64,000 nt of DNA, from the NCBI RefSeq assembly GCF_013449725.1, contig NZ_JACCFF010000007.1, positions 186,001-250,000 of the forward strand, written 5' to 3'. This DNA comes from Mycobacteroides sp. LB1. Lineage in GTDB: Bacteria > Actinomycetota > Actinomycetes > Mycobacteriales > Mycobacteriaceae. Below the pieces are notes generated by a model. That model ran no database searches. It saw only the letters and a program-made list of their open reading frames with translations, and was not told where the DNA came from. The position numbers were made by a program, and so were the translations under genes. Of the stretch, positions 15,981-24,899 are shown piece after piece (position 1 is the first letter of the stretch; the number at the start of each line of letters is the position of its first letter).

Positions 15981-16307
15981 GTGACCTACACGATCGCGGA
16001 ACCGTGCGTCGACATTATGGACAAGGCATGTATCGAAGAATGCCCCGTCGACTGCATCTACGAGGGTGGGCGCATGCTCTACATCCACCCCGATGAGTGT
16101 GTGGACTGCGGTGCTTGCGAACCGGTGTGCCCGGTGGAGGCCATCTTCTATGAGGACGATGTGCCGGATCAGTGGACCGGTTACATCCAGGGCAACGCCG
16201 ACTTCTTCGTAGACCTGGGCTCGCCCGGCGGTGCCGCGAAGGTCGGCAAGACCGAATACGACCCGCCGTCGGTCAAGGAGCTTCCTCCCATGGGTGAAGG
16301 ACACTGA
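15981..16307 (+). CDS. fdxC: Ferredoxin FdxC (7Fe, 3Fe-4S/4Fe-4S)
   Basis: A 108-residue soluble electron carrier. The N-terminal half reads EPCVDIMDKACIEECPVDC and CVDCGACEPVCPVEAIFYEDD, giving the C-x7-C-x3-C-P and C-x2-C-x2-C-x3-C-P patterns of the seven-iron ferredoxins of mycobacteria. The C-terminal tail (ANADFFVDLGSPGGAAKVGKTE) is typical of the same family. It lies just upstream of the aminotransferase, as in Rv1177-Rv1178. Partner enzymes cannot be inferred from the window. Confidence 0.93.
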   Translation: MTYTIAEPCVDIMDKACIEECPVDCIYEGGRMLYIHPDECVDCGACEPVCPVEAIFYEDDVPDQWTGYIQGNADFFVDLGSPGGAAKVGKTEYDPPSVKELPPMGEGH

Positions 16308-16342
16308 GCTCGTCGTCTGGGTCTCGACGCCGGGTATCGGCT

Positions 16343-17431
16343 GTGTCCTCCTTGCTGCCTGAGTTTCCCTGGGACACCATCGCCGAAGTCAAGGTGACGG
16401 CTGCGGCGCACCCCGATGGGATCGTTGACCTTTCTGTCGGTACCCCTGTCGATTCCGTCGCGCCGCCGATCCGAGAGGCGTTGTCCGCGGCTGGCGACCT
16501 GCCCGGATATCCGGCGACCGCCGGCACACCGGAGCTACGCCTGGCGATTCGTGAATCGGTGACCCGCCGATATGGCGTCATTCCGTTGGCCGACAATGCG
16601 GTGCTGCCGGTCATCGGTACCAAGGAGCTCATCGCGTGGCTGCCCACCCTGCTCGGCTTGGGGGCCGACGATCTGATCGTCATCCCCGAATTGGCCTACC
16701 CCACGTACGAAGTGGGCGCACGGTTGGCCGGGGTACCCACGGTTCGGGCGGACTCGCTGACGCAGCTGGGACCGCAGCACCCCGCGCTGATCTATCTCAA
16801 CTCGCCCAGCAATCCGACCGGCGCGGTGCTGCCGGTCGAGCATCTGCGCAAGGTCGTCGACTGGGCACGTGAGCGAGGCGCTCTTGTCATCTCCGATGAG
16901 TGTTACCTCGGCCTCGGGTGGGACGCCGAGCCGGTCTCGGTGCTGGATCCCCGGGTCTGCGACGGCGACGCGGCCGGGTTGTTGGCGGTGCACTCGCTGT
17001 CCAAAACCTCATCGCTGGCGGGGTATCGGGCAGGTTTCGTATTGGGTGACGCATCGGTGGTCGGCGAGCTGCTCGCGGTGCGCAAGCACGCCGGGATGAT
17101 GGTGCCGGGCCCCGTGCAGGCCGCGATGACTGCGGCACTGAGCGAGGACCAACACCAGCTCGACCAGCGCGCACGTTACGAGGGTCGCCGCGCCAAGCTC
17201 TCGAAGGCATTGACCGGTAATGGATTCCGGATTGACCATTCCGAGGCTGGGCTGTACTTGTGGGCCACTCGAGGTGACTCCTGTGACGACGCGCTGGCAT
17301 ATCTGGCACGGCGGGGGATCCTGGTGGCCCCCGGACGGTTCTACGGCCCCCGCGGTAAGGAACATGTTCGGGTGGCACTGACCGCAACCGATGAGCGCAT
17401 CGACGCCGCCGTCGCCCGCCTCGCGGACTGA
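16343..17431 (+). CDS. PLP-dependent aminotransferase, DapC-like
   Basis: A 362-residue class I/II aminotransferase, closest in layout to actinobacterial succinyldiaminopimelate transaminases (Rv1178 type). Motifs: YLNSPSNPTGAV (substrate/PLP pocket), ISDECYLGLGW (PLP-contact Asp), SLSKTSSLAGYRAG with the likely Schiff-base Lys at residue 221, and a C-terminal FYGPRGKEHVRVALTA with the carboxylate-binding Arg. DapD and DapE lie 5 kb away, which makes a diaminopimelate role plausible, but assignment to DapC is by family resemblance. It starts 35 nt after fdxC on the same strand. Confidence 0.85.
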   Translation: MSSLLPEFPWDTIAEVKVTAAAHPDGIVDLSVGTPVDSVAPPIREALSAAGDLPGYPATAGTPELRLAIRESVTRRYGVIPLADNAVLPVIGTKELIAWLPTLLGLGADDLIVIPELAYPTYEVGARLAGVPTVRADSLTQLGPQHPALIYLNSPSNPTGAVLPVEHLRKVVDWARERGALVISDECYLGLGWDAEPVSVLDPRVCDGDAAGLLAVHSLSKTSSLAGYRAGFVLGDASVVGELLAVRKHAGMMVPGPVQAAMTAALSEDQHQLDQRARYEGRRAKLSKALTGNGFRIDHSEAGLYLWATRGDSCDDALAYLARRGILVAPGRFYGPRGKEHVRVALTATDERIDAAVARLAD

Positions 17432-17551
17432 CCGTCGAAGACCCGCGCTACCACACGTAACGTCTTGCCGGATTCGGCCGGCACCTGGCGCTTCGTTGCG
17501 CATTCTCCGGAATCCTCGACACCCGCGGGGCAACAGGACGATGCTGGACGC

Positions 17552-19219
17552 ATGGATGCCATCACCAACGTGCCGGCTCCCGCCAACGAGCCGGTGCTCA
17601 CCTACGCGCCGAACAACCCCGAACGCGACCGATTGATTGCGGCACTGTCCAGCCTCGCCGCGACGCCGATCGACCTGCCACACGTCGTCGGTGGCGCTCG
17701 CCGGATGAGCGATGGTGAACGCATCGACGTGGTGCAGCCGCACAACCACCGCGCCGTGCTGGGCACCGTCACCAACGCCGGACATGCCGAGGCTCGCGAC
17801 GCGGTAGAAGCCGCCCTTGCTGCTAAAAATGATTGGGCGGCACTATCTTTCGATGACAGGGCGTCGGTCTTCCTGCGTGCCGCTGATCTGTTGTCCGGCC
17901 CATGGCGTGCCACGCTCAATGCGGCCACCATGCTCGGGCAGTCGAAGACCGCCTATCAGGCCGAGATCGACTCGGCCTGCGAGCTGGCCGACTTCTGGCG
18001 GTTCAACGTGCAATTCGCGCGGCGTATCCTCGCCGAGCAGCCGGACAGTGGCGGCGGTGCGTGGAACCGGATGGAATACCGGCCGCTAGAGGGCTTCGTC
18101 TATGCCATCACGCCATTCAACTTCACCGCGATTGCGGGTAACCTTCCCACGGCCCCAGCGCTTTTGGGAAACACCGTGGTCTGGAAGCCGTCCATAACCC
18201 AGGCCTTCGCCGCACACTTCACCCTTGAGCTCCTCGAAGCGGCCGGGTTATCGCCCGGCGTCATCAACCTGCTCAACGGGGACGGGATCGCGGTATCCGA
18301 TGTGGCACTGTCCGATCCGCGCCTGGCGGGTATCCACTTCACCGGCTCCACGCGAACGTTCCAGCATCTGTGGCGTGAGGTCGGTACCAATATCGACCGG
18401 TATGACACCTACCCGCGGCTCGTCGGTGAGACCGGCGGCAAGGACTTCGTCGTCGCACACACGTCGGCCCGTCCAGACGTGTTGCGTACAGCGCTTATTC
18501 GCGGCGCCTTCGACTACCAGGGTCAAAAGTGTTCCGCAGCCTCCCGCGCCTTCGTGGCCAGGTCGGTATGGGATCAGATGGGCGATGAATTCCTCGATGC
18601 CACCTCCGCGCTGACCTACGGCGACGTCACAGACCTCTCGAACTTCGGTGGTGCCGTCATCGATGAAAAGTCCTTCGCGCGCAATGCGGCCGCAATCGAT
18701 CGTGCCAAGAGCGCCGGGGTGACGATTGCCGCGGGAGGCGAATACGACGACAGCGAAGGATATTTCGTCCGGCCGACCGTGCTGCTCTCGGACGACCCGA
18801 CCGACGAGGCATTCTCCACCGAGTACTTCGGTCCCATCCTGGCGGTGCACGTCTATCCGGACGACGACTACGAGCGCATCCTCGATGTCGTCGACACCGG
18901 CTCGCGATACGCACTCACCGGTGCCGTCATCGCCGATGACCGGCAGGCCGTTCGGGTGGCAGGCGACCGGCTTCGTTTCGCGGCCGGAAACTTCTACGTC
19001 AACGACAAGCCCACCGGTGCCGTCGTCGGCCAGCAGCCCTTCGGCGGCGGCCGGGCGTCCGGCACCAACGACAAGGCCGGATCGCCGCTCAATCTGCAGC
19101 GCTGGCTGTCGCCGCGAACCATCAAGGAAACATTCAACGCCCCAACAGAATATCGATACCCGCATATGGATGAGCCGCTTGCGCGACGACCAGCAGCCGG
19201 GGAGCATGGGGATGGCTGA
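17552..19219 (+). CDS. rocA: L-glutamate gamma-semialdehyde dehydrogenase (1-pyrroline-5-carboxylate dehydrogenase)
   Basis: Oxidises glutamate semialdehyde, in equilibrium with pyrroline-5-carboxylate, to glutamate with NAD+, the second step of proline breakdown. The 555-residue aldehyde dehydrogenase has FAITPFNFTAIAGNLP-type NAD-binding segments, GFTGST-equivalent HFTGSTRTFQ, ELGGK-equivalent VGETGGKDF with the general-base Glu, and the nucleophile Cys in YQGQKCSAASR. ATG 17552 gives the normal N-terminus; an in-frame upstream ATG adds an atypical extension. It overlaps the proline dehydrogenase start by 8 nt. Confidence 0.94.
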   Translation: MDAITNVPAPANEPVLTYAPNNPERDRLIAALSSLAATPIDLPHVVGGARRMSDGERIDVVQPHNHRAVLGTVTNAGHAEARDAVEAALAAKNDWAALSFDDRASVFLRAADLLSGPWRATLNAATMLGQSKTAYQAEIDSACELADFWRFNVQFARRILAEQPDSGGGAWNRMEYRPLEGFVYAITPFNFTAIAGNLPTAPALLGNTVVWKPSITQAFAAHFTLELLEAAGLSPGVINLLNGDGIAVSDVALSDPRLAGIHFTGSTRTFQHLWREVGTNIDRYDTYPRLVGETGGKDFVVAHTSARPDVLRTALIRGAFDYQGQKCSAASRAFVARSVWDQMGDEFLDATSALTYGDVTDLSNFGGAVIDEKSFARNAAAIDRAKSAGVTIAAGGEYDDSEGYFVRPTVLLSDDPTDEAFSTEYFGPILAVHVYPDDDYERILDVVDTGSRYALTGAVIADDRQAVRVAGDRLRFAAGNFYVNDKPTGAVVGQQPFGGGRASGTNDKAGSPLNLQRWLSPRTIKETFNAPTEYRYPHMDEPLARRPAAGEHGDG

Positions 19220-20177
19220 ATGGTTCGGAAGAACGGCGAGACCTGTCATCCTGGCGGCCAGTAGATCGGGGCGGCTGCGGCACACCGCCGAACGGATGCC
19301 GCTGACCCGGCAGGTGGTGCGCCGCTTCGTCCCCGGTGAATCCCAGAACGATGTGATCGCGGCCGGCACGGCGCTGCTCGACTCGGGGCGATTCATCTCG
19401 ATTGACTACCTGGGGGAGGACACCACCGATATCGAGCAGGCCACTCGCACGGTTTCGGCCTACCTGTCACTGCTGGATGCCCTGGCGTGGCGCAGTGACA
19501 CCGTGCATACCGGCGTACGGCCGCTGGAAATCTCCCTCAAGCTCTCCGCCCTGGGGCAGGCGCTGCCGCGCGATGGGGAGCGTATCGCCCTGGAGAACGC
19601 ACAGCTGCTGTGCGCCAAGGCTGATCAGGCCGGTGTGTGGGTCACCGTCGACGCCGAGGATCACACCACCACAGAATCAACGCTGAGCATCGTGCGTGAA
19701 CTGCGTGCCGACTTTCCATGGCTGGGCACCGTGCTCCAGGCATATCTGAAACGCACCTATGCCGACTGCGCGGACCTCGCGGGCGAAGGCTCACGCATCC
19801 GGTTGTGCAAGGGCGCCTATGACGAGCCCGAGTCCGTTGCGCACCGAGACCCCGAGGACGTCGATGTCGCCTACCTGCGCTGCCTGCGCGTACTGATGGA
19901 GGGCGAAGGGTATCCCATGGTGGCCTCGCATGACCCTGCCATCGTCGACGCGGCAGGGCTGATGGCGCGCGAGACAGGCAGAGGGCCGGGCGATTTCGAG
20001 TATCAGATGCTCTATGGGATCCGCGATGCCGAACAACGTCGACTCGCCGGTGAAGGCCACCATATGCGTGTGTACGTGCCGTTCGGCGAGCAGTGGTACG
20101 GGTACTTCGTGCGGCGCATCGCCGAACGTCCCGCCAACATGACATTCTTCCTGCGCGCGCTGCTCTCCCGGGGGTAG
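19212..20177 (+). CDS. Proline dehydrogenase
   Basis: FAD-linked enzyme that oxidises proline to 1-pyrroline-5-carboxylate and passes electrons to the membrane quinone pool, the first step of proline catabolism. The 321-residue monofunctional form shows ISIDYLGED, PLEISLKLSALGQ, VTVDAEDHTT, QAYLKRTYADC, IRLCKGAYDEP and EYQMLYGIRD, all in the order of the PutA/PRODH barrel. ATG 19212 was preferred to ATG 19206 because GGGGAG (19199-19204) has correct 7-nt spacing to it. It is coupled to rocA by overlap and corresponds to Rv1188. Confidence 0.93.
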   Translation: MAEWFGRTARPVILAASRSGRLRHTAERMPLTRQVVRRFVPGESQNDVIAAGTALLDSGRFISIDYLGEDTTDIEQATRTVSAYLSLLDALAWRSDTVHTGVRPLEISLKLSALGQALPRDGERIALENAQLLCAKADQAGVWVTVDAEDHTTTESTLSIVRELRADFPWLGTVLQAYLKRTYADCADLAGEGSRIRLCKGAYDEPESVAHRDPEDVDVAYLRCLRVLMEGEGYPMVASHDPAIVDAAGLMARETGRGPGDFEYQMLYGIRDAEQRRLAGEGHHMRVYVPFGEQWYGYFVRRIAERPANMTFFLRALLSRG

Positions 20178-20180
20178 CTC

Positions 20181-20186
20181 TAGGCT
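20181..20186 (+). promoter_or_regulatory. Leaderless -10 for fadD36
   Basis: TAGGCT, 6-nt spacer, ATG 20193. The hexamer lies only 4 bp after the proline dehydrogenase stop, so fadD36 probably has its own transcript. Confidence 0.55.
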
Positions 20187-20192
20187 GGCCAG

Positions 20193-21584
20193 ATGCTGCT
20201 GAACTCTCTTCACCCCACGGCGCCCGACCTCGCGGATGCGGTTCGTATCGGTGAGGACAGTTGGGGCCGCGGCGACCTCGTGGGTGCTGCCACCGCCGCC
20301 GCCGAGCGGATCGGGGGCGCGGCAGGACCGGTCGCCGTGCTGGCCCGCCCGAGCGTCGAGACAGTGCTGGCGGTCATCGCCGGCCTCATCGCCGGGGTGC
20401 CGATAGTGCCCGTACCCGCGGACGTCGGAGTGGCCGAACGCCGCCACATACTTGCCGACAGTGGCGCGATCGCCTGGCTGGGCGAATCACCGGATGAACC
20501 AGAGGGATTGCCGCATGTGCCGGTGCGCCGGCACGCCCGATCCTGGCATCAATACTCAGAACCGCGCCCCGAGTCGACGGCACTCATCGTCTACACCTCG
20601 GGGACCACCGGCGCACCGAAGGGGGTTCAGCTGAGTCGACGCGCGTTGGCCGCCAGCCTCGACGGGCTCGTTGACGCGTGGGCGTGGACACCCGATGACG
20701 TTCTGGTGCACGGGCTTCCACTGTTCCATGTGCACGGTCTGGTGCTTGGCCTGCTCGGATCGCTGCGGGTGGGAAATCGGTTCATTCACACCGTCAAACC
20801 AGCACCCGAGGCCTATGCGGCTGCGCAGGGCACGTTGTACTTCGGCGTGCCGACGGTGTGGTCCCGGGTAGTGGCGGACGAATCCTGCGCGCGTGCACTG
20901 TCTACCGCGCGGCTGCTGGTATCGGGTAGTGCTCCACTGCCGGTGCCGGTTTTCGATGAGCTGCGCCGACTAACGGGGCAGGCCCCCGTCGAACGATACG
21001 GAGCCACCGAAACCGTCATCACGCTCTCCACGCGCGTCGACGGCGAACGTCGCGCCGGTTGGGTCGGTCATCCGTTGGCGGGCGTTCAGACTCGCCTGCT
21101 TGGTGAGGATGGCACCGCAGCCCCGCATGATGGGGAAACCGTTGGCCAGCTACAGGTTAAGGGGCCAACGCTGTTCAGCGGCTATCTCAACCTGTCGGAG
21201 AAGACCACCGAGGTGCTCACGGAGGACGGGTGGTATCGCACCGGCGATGTCGCCGTCGTCGACGAGGGCGGGATGCACCGCATTGTCGGACGCGAATCAG
21301 TTGACCTGATCAAATCGGGTGGCTACCGCATAGGTGCCGGTGAGATCGAAACCGTGCTGCTCGGGCATCCCGGGATCGTGGAGGCAGCGGTCGTGGGAGT
21401 TCCCGACGACGACCTGGGGCAACGCATCGTCGCCTACGTTGTCGGTGACGTGGCGGAGGATGACGTCATTGGCTACGTAGCGCAACAACTATCGGTACAT
21501 AAGCGTCCCCGCGAGGTGCGGAAGGTGGATGCGCTGCCCCGGAACGCCATGGGCAAGGTCCTCAAAAGGGAGCTGATCACATGA
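20193..21584 (+). CDS. fadD36: Acyl-CoA synthetase FadD36-like (malonyl-CoA-synthetase type)
   Basis: ANL-superfamily adenylating enzyme, 463 residues, activating a carboxylic acid with ATP and CoA. Motifs: the P-loop-like IVYTSGTTGAPKGVQ, LPLFHVHGLVLG, the A5 segment ERYGATETVITL, the A7 segment GWYRTGDVAVVDEGG and the catalytic Lys in the C-terminal NAMGKVLKREL. Size and the H-V-H-G segment resemble malonyl-CoA synthetases (MatB), so a short dicarboxylic substrate is possible. Rv1193 is the matching locus. It overlaps the next gene by ATGA. Confidence 0.9.
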   Translation: MLLNSLHPTAPDLADAVRIGEDSWGRGDLVGAATAAAERIGGAAGPVAVLARPSVETVLAVIAGLIAGVPIVPVPADVGVAERRHILADSGAIAWLGESPDEPEGLPHVPVRRHARSWHQYSEPRPESTALIVYTSGTTGAPKGVQLSRRALAASLDGLVDAWAWTPDDVLVHGLPLFHVHGLVLGLLGSLRVGNRFIHTVKPAPEAYAAAQGTLYFGVPTVWSRVVADESCARALSTARLLVSGSAPLPVPVFDELRRLTGQAPVERYGATETVITLSTRVDGERRAGWVGHPLAGVQTRLLGEDGTAAPHDGETVGQLQVKGPTLFSGYLNLSEKTTEVLTEDGWYRTGDVAVVDEGGMHRIVGRESVDLIKSGGYRIGAGEIETVLLGHPGIVEAAVVGVPDDDLGQRIVAYVVGDVAEDDVIGYVAQQLSVHKRPREVRKVDALPRNAMGKVLKRELIT

Positions 21585-22129
21585 ACTGGACCGAAGAACT
21601 TCTGGATCAGATCGAATTGCACTGGCGCACCCAGCTGCGCCCGCGGTTGGACGGACTCACCGACGACGAGTATTTCTGGGAGCCGGTACGCGACTGTTGG
21701 AGCCTGCGTCCCCGTGGCACCTCGAATGCGCCACTGGTAGGAGGATCCGGCGATTTCGTCATCGAATTCGCTGCCCCGCCGCCGGACCCGGCACCGGTGA
21801 CCACGATCGCCTGGCGGCTTGGCCACATCCTGATAGGCGTGCTCGGGGCACGCATCGCCAGCCACTTCAACGGGCCGGCCGTTGATTACATGACCTTCGA
21901 CTACCCAGGTACGGCTGAGGGTGCCCTACAGCAGCTCGACGACTTCTATGCGGCATGGCGCGAGGGCATCGCGAGCAAGGATGAGGCCGGGCTGCTGACT
22001 CCTTGCGGCCCCGCCGAGGGCCCATGGGGCCACCGGTCTTTCGCGACGCTCGTCCTGCACATCAACCGCGAGCTGATCCATCACGGCGCGGAGATTGCGC
22101 TACTGCGCGACCTATACGCCCGGCAGTGA
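21581..22129 (+). CDS. DinB-family (four-helix, mycothiol-transferase-like) protein
   Basis: A 182-residue DinB_2-type protein. Features: an N-terminal helix with SLRP, WRLGHILIGVLGARIASHF (helix with metal-ligand His) and LVLHINRELIHHGAEIALLRDL, with the paired His of the last helix. The three-histidine metal site of the DinB/MSMEG family is thus retained. Members include mycothiol-dependent transferases and isomerases, so use of mycothiol (the window encodes MshB) is plausible but unproven. It is translationally coupled to fadD36 (ATGA) and convergent with dapD, 4 bp apart. Confidence 0.82.
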   Translation: MNWTEELLDQIELHWRTQLRPRLDGLTDDEYFWEPVRDCWSLRPRGTSNAPLVGGSGDFVIEFAAPPPDPAPVTTIAWRLGHILIGVLGARIASHFNGPAVDYMTFDYPGTAEGALQQLDDFYAAWREGIASKDEAGLLTPCGPAEGPWGHRSFATLVLHINRELIHHGAEIALLRDLYARQ

Positions 22130-22133
22130 TTGG

Positions 22134-23090
22134 CTAGTTGGCGTGCAGGGCGGCGTTCAGCTCGAAGGTGCCGCCGTCGCGGGCCACCACCTGGACGGCA
22201 CCGGTCTGTGAATTGCGCCGGAACAGCAGGTTATTGGTGCCGGACAGTTCCAGCGCCTTGATGGTCTTGCCGTCCGGTGTAGCGACCTTGGTGCCCGCCG
22301 TGATGTAGAGCCCGGCCTCGATGATGCAGTCGTCGCCCAAGCTGATGCCCAGACCCGAATTGGCGCCCAAGAGTGAGCGCTGGCCCACCGAGATCACCTG
22401 GCTGCCGCCACCGGAGAGGGTGCCCATGATCGATGCGCCGCCACCGATATCGGAACCGTCCCCGACCACGACACCGGCCGAGATGCGCCCTTCGACCATG
22501 GAGGCGCCCAGCGTGCCCGCATTGAAGTTCACGAAGCCCTCGTGCATGACCGTCGTACCGGGGGCCAGGTGCGCGCCCAGGCGCACGCGGTCGGCGTCGG
22601 CGATCCGGACACCGGCCGGCACCACGTAGTCGACCATGCGCGGGAACTTGTCGACGCCGAACACCGTCACGGTGCCGCGCGCACGCAGCTTCGCGCGCGT
22701 CGTCTCGAATCCCTCGACGGCGCACGGCCCGAAGTTCGTCCACACCACATTGGTGAGCACACCGAACAGCCCGTCAGTGCTGGCGCCATGCGGCTGGATC
22801 AGCCGGTGCGACAACAGATGCAACCGCAGGTACGCGTCGTAGGCGTCGGTGGGCTTATCCGCCAGCGAGCCGATCGTGGTGCGCACCAACACCTTCTCGA
22901 CACCGCGGTCGGCGTCTGTGCCGGCCAGCGCAGCCAGCTCAGCGGGTGCCACTGTTCCGTCGATACGTTCGGTGCCCGGCGTGCCGGGTGCGTCGGTCAA
23001 TCCGGGCGCCGGGAACCAGGTATCCAGAACCGATCCGTCTGCCGCGATGGTCGCCAGGCCAAGTGCTACTGCTCCGCTCACGGTGTACAC
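22134..23090 (-). CDS. dapD: 2,3,4,5-tetrahydropyridine-2,6-dicarboxylate N-succinyltransferase DapD
   Basis: Succinylates tetrahydrodipicolinate in the succinylase branch of lysine/meso-DAP synthesis, supplying peptidoglycan. The 318-residue protein has the left-handed beta-helix hexapeptide pattern in its second half (VHLGAHLAPGTTVMHEGFVNFNAGTLG-like turns, then GGGASIMGTLSGGG and RSLLGANSGLGISLGDDC). GTG 23090 was chosen because the short V-Y-T-V-S-G-A lead-in aligns with the M. tuberculosis start; GTG 23081 is the alternative. It is divergent from dapE with only 14 bp between. Confidence 0.95.
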   Translation of the reverse strand: MYTVSGAVALGLATIAADGSVLDTWFPAPGLTDAPGTPGTERIDGTVAPAELAALAGTDADRGVEKVLVRTTIGSLADKPTDAYDAYLRLHLLSHRLIQPHGASTDGLFGVLTNVVWTNFGPCAVEGFETTRAKLRARGTVTVFGVDKFPRMVDYVVPAGVRIADADRVRLGAHLAPGTTVMHEGFVNFNAGTLGASMVEGRISAGVVVGDGSDIGGGASIMGTLSGGGSQVISVGQRSLLGANSGLGISLGDDCIIEAGLYITAGTKVATPDGKTIKALELSGTNNLLFRRNSQTGAVQVVARDGGTFELNAALHAN

Positions 23091-23092
23091 GC

Positions 23093-23098
23093 TAGCCT
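23093..23098 (+). promoter_or_regulatory. Leaderless -10 for dapE
   Basis: TAGCCT, 6-nt spacer, GTG 23105. The whole dapD-dapE intergenic space is 14 bp, so any -35 for dapE lies inside the 5' end of dapD. Confidence 0.55.
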
Positions 23099-23104
23099 GA
23101 ATCG

Positions 23105-24169
23105 GTGGTGCTTGATCTCGCTGGTGACCCGGTTGCGCTGACTGCTGCACTGGTGGACATCCCCAGTGAGTCCCGGCATGAGGCCCAGATCGCGGACGCG
23201 GTCGAGGCGGCCCTGCGGGAACAGACCACCGGCTTCGAGGTCATCCGCAACGGCAACGCGGTACTGGCCCGCACCAACAACGGCCATGACACCCGCGTGA
23301 TGCTGGCCGGGCACCTGGACACGGTGCCCGCCGCCGATAACGTCCCCAGCCGCCGCGAGGGCGATCTTCTCTTCGGATGCGGCACCGTCGACATGAAATC
23401 CGGCGATGCCGTGTTCTTGCACCTGGCCGCCACTGTCACGCCTCGTGTCGACCTGACATTGGTGTTCTACGACTGCGAGGAGATCGAGTCCTCGCTCAAC
23501 GGCCTCGGCCGCATCGAGCGTGAACTGCCCGAGTGGCTCGATGCCGATCTGGCCATCCTCGGTGAGCCCACCGCCGGCCTCATCGAAGCGGGTTGCCAGG
23601 GCACGCTGCGGGTGGTTGTCCGGGCCGCGGGAACCCGCGCGCATTCGGCACGGTCCTGGCTGGGCGACAACGCCATTCACAAACTCGGCATGGTGCTGCA
23701 GCGGCTGGACTCGTATCGCGCACGCATAGTCGATATCGACGGCTGCGAGTATCGGGAGGGCCTGTCTGCGGTGCGGATCGATGGCGGTGTCGCAGGGAAC
23801 GTCATCCCCGACGCCGCGGCTGCCACCGTGAACTTCCGGTTTGCCCCCGATCGCAGCCCCGAGCAGGCGCTCGTGCATGTGCGCGAGGTCTTCGACGGGC
23901 TCGACGTCGAGATCGAGCTCACCGACTCCGCCGCCGGGGCGTTGCCGGGCCTGGATCGACCCGCGGCCGCCGAATTGGTCGGCGCGGCAGGGGGAGTGGT
24001 GCGGGCCAAGTACGGATGGACCGATGTGTCCCGGTTCGCGGCACGCGGTATCGCCGCAGTCAACTACGGACCGGGTGATCCCAATCTGGCGCACACCCGC
24101 GGCGAACACGTTCCGGTCGAGCAGATCACCGATGTCGCCGAGGTGCTCCAGCGCTACCTCAGCGCGTAA
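23105..24169 (+). CDS. dapE: Succinyl-diaminopimelate desuccinylase DapE
   Basis: Dinuclear-zinc M20 hydrolase that releases succinate from N-succinyl-LL-DAP, downstream of DapD in lysine and peptidoglycan synthesis. The 354-residue protein carries the metal motif LAGHLDTVP, the bridging Asp in GCGTVDMKSGD, the catalytic Glu pair in YDCEEIESS, GEPT and a C-terminal zinc His. A dimerisation lid domain lies near residues 180-290. The GTG start is set by the -10 TAGCCT 6 nt upstream. The 3' end overlaps the convergent AraC-type gene by 11 bp. Confidence 0.94.
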   Translation: MVLDLAGDPVALTAALVDIPSESRHEAQIADAVEAALREQTTGFEVIRNGNAVLARTNNGHDTRVMLAGHLDTVPAADNVPSRREGDLLFGCGTVDMKSGDAVFLHLAATVTPRVDLTLVFYDCEEIESSLNGLGRIERELPEWLDADLAILGEPTAGLIEAGCQGTLRVVVRAAGTRAHSARSWLGDNAIHKLGMVLQRLDSYRARIVDIDGCEYREGLSAVRIDGGVAGNVIPDAAAATVNFRFAPDRSPEQALVHVREVFDGLDVEIELTDSAAGALPGLDRPAAAELVGAAGGVVRAKYGWTDVSRFAARGIAAVNYGPGDPNLAHTRGEHVPVEQITDVAEVLQRYLSA

Positions 24170-24899
24170 CGGGTGAGGCGTACGTCCCCGGAGTCTGACC
24201 GAGGGTGCGCCTGTACACATCGATGAACGCGCTCGGTGTGGCCCAACCACATTGATGCGCCACGTAGGTCACCGGTCGATCCTCCGCGAGCAGCCGTAAC
24301 GCCTGATGAAGGCGGATCTGGGTGCGCCACTGCGGGTACGTCATACCCATATCGGTGCGGAACAGTCGGGTCAGCGTCCGTTCACTGGCGCCCACTCGCC
24401 GTCCCAGCTCGGCCACGGTCCATATCTGTGTCAGATCGGCTTCCACCAGCGCGCACGCCTCCGCCAGGCGCTCATCGCGAGGAGTGGGCAGCTTGAGGGC
24501 CTGTTCCGGGCTGTGCCGCAGCTGGTCGACGAGAACGACACGGAGCCTTGCGATCTCGTCCTCGGGTAGCGACCCGGGATCGGAGCACGTGATGATCAGC
24601 TCCCGCAGCAGCGGTGACACCGCGATCACCGTCGGGCCGCTCATGTCCACGGCGTACTTATCGGGATTGAAGCCCACCGAATGAAATGCGGTGAGCCCGT
24701 AGAACCGGTGCTCGTGACGGGCGCCCGCGGGGATCCACAGCGCACGGTTCGGCGGCGCGATCCAGGTGCCCTCGGCAGTGGTCACCGCGATCACCCCGGT
24801 GGCCGGGTACACGATCTGGTGCACCTCATGCCAGTGCCTGTCGATGCGCTGCCCACCGGGCACCGACATCACGCCGGTGATGTGGCGGGTAATCAACAT
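24159..24899 (-). CDS. AraC-family transcriptional regulator with cupin sensor domain
   Basis: A 246-residue regulator. The N-terminal cupin has HWHEVHQIVYPATGVIAV and WIPAGARHEHRFYG. The C-terminal double helix-turn-helix AraC domain begins near residue 150 (WTVAELGRRVGASERTLTRLFRTD, then VTYVAHQCGWATPSAFIDVYRRTLGQTPG). The start is set by TAAAAT 8 nt upstream; a perfect ATAAAAT-GGG-ATTTTAT dyad covers it. It is divergent from the LLM-class oxidoreductase at 25025, a possible target. The inducer is not known. Confidence 0.88.
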   Translation of the reverse strand: MLITRHITGVMSVPGGQRIDRHWHEVHQIVYPATGVIAVTTAEGTWIAPPNRALWIPAGARHEHRFYGLTAFHSVGFNPDKYAVDMSGPTVIAVSPLLRELIITCSDPGSLPEDEIARLRVVLVDQLRHSPEQALKLPTPRDERLAEACALVEADLTQIWTVAELGRRVGASERTLTRLFRTDMGMTYPQWRTQIRLHQALRLLAEDRPVTYVAHQCGWATPSAFIDVYRRTLGQTPGTYASPVTR

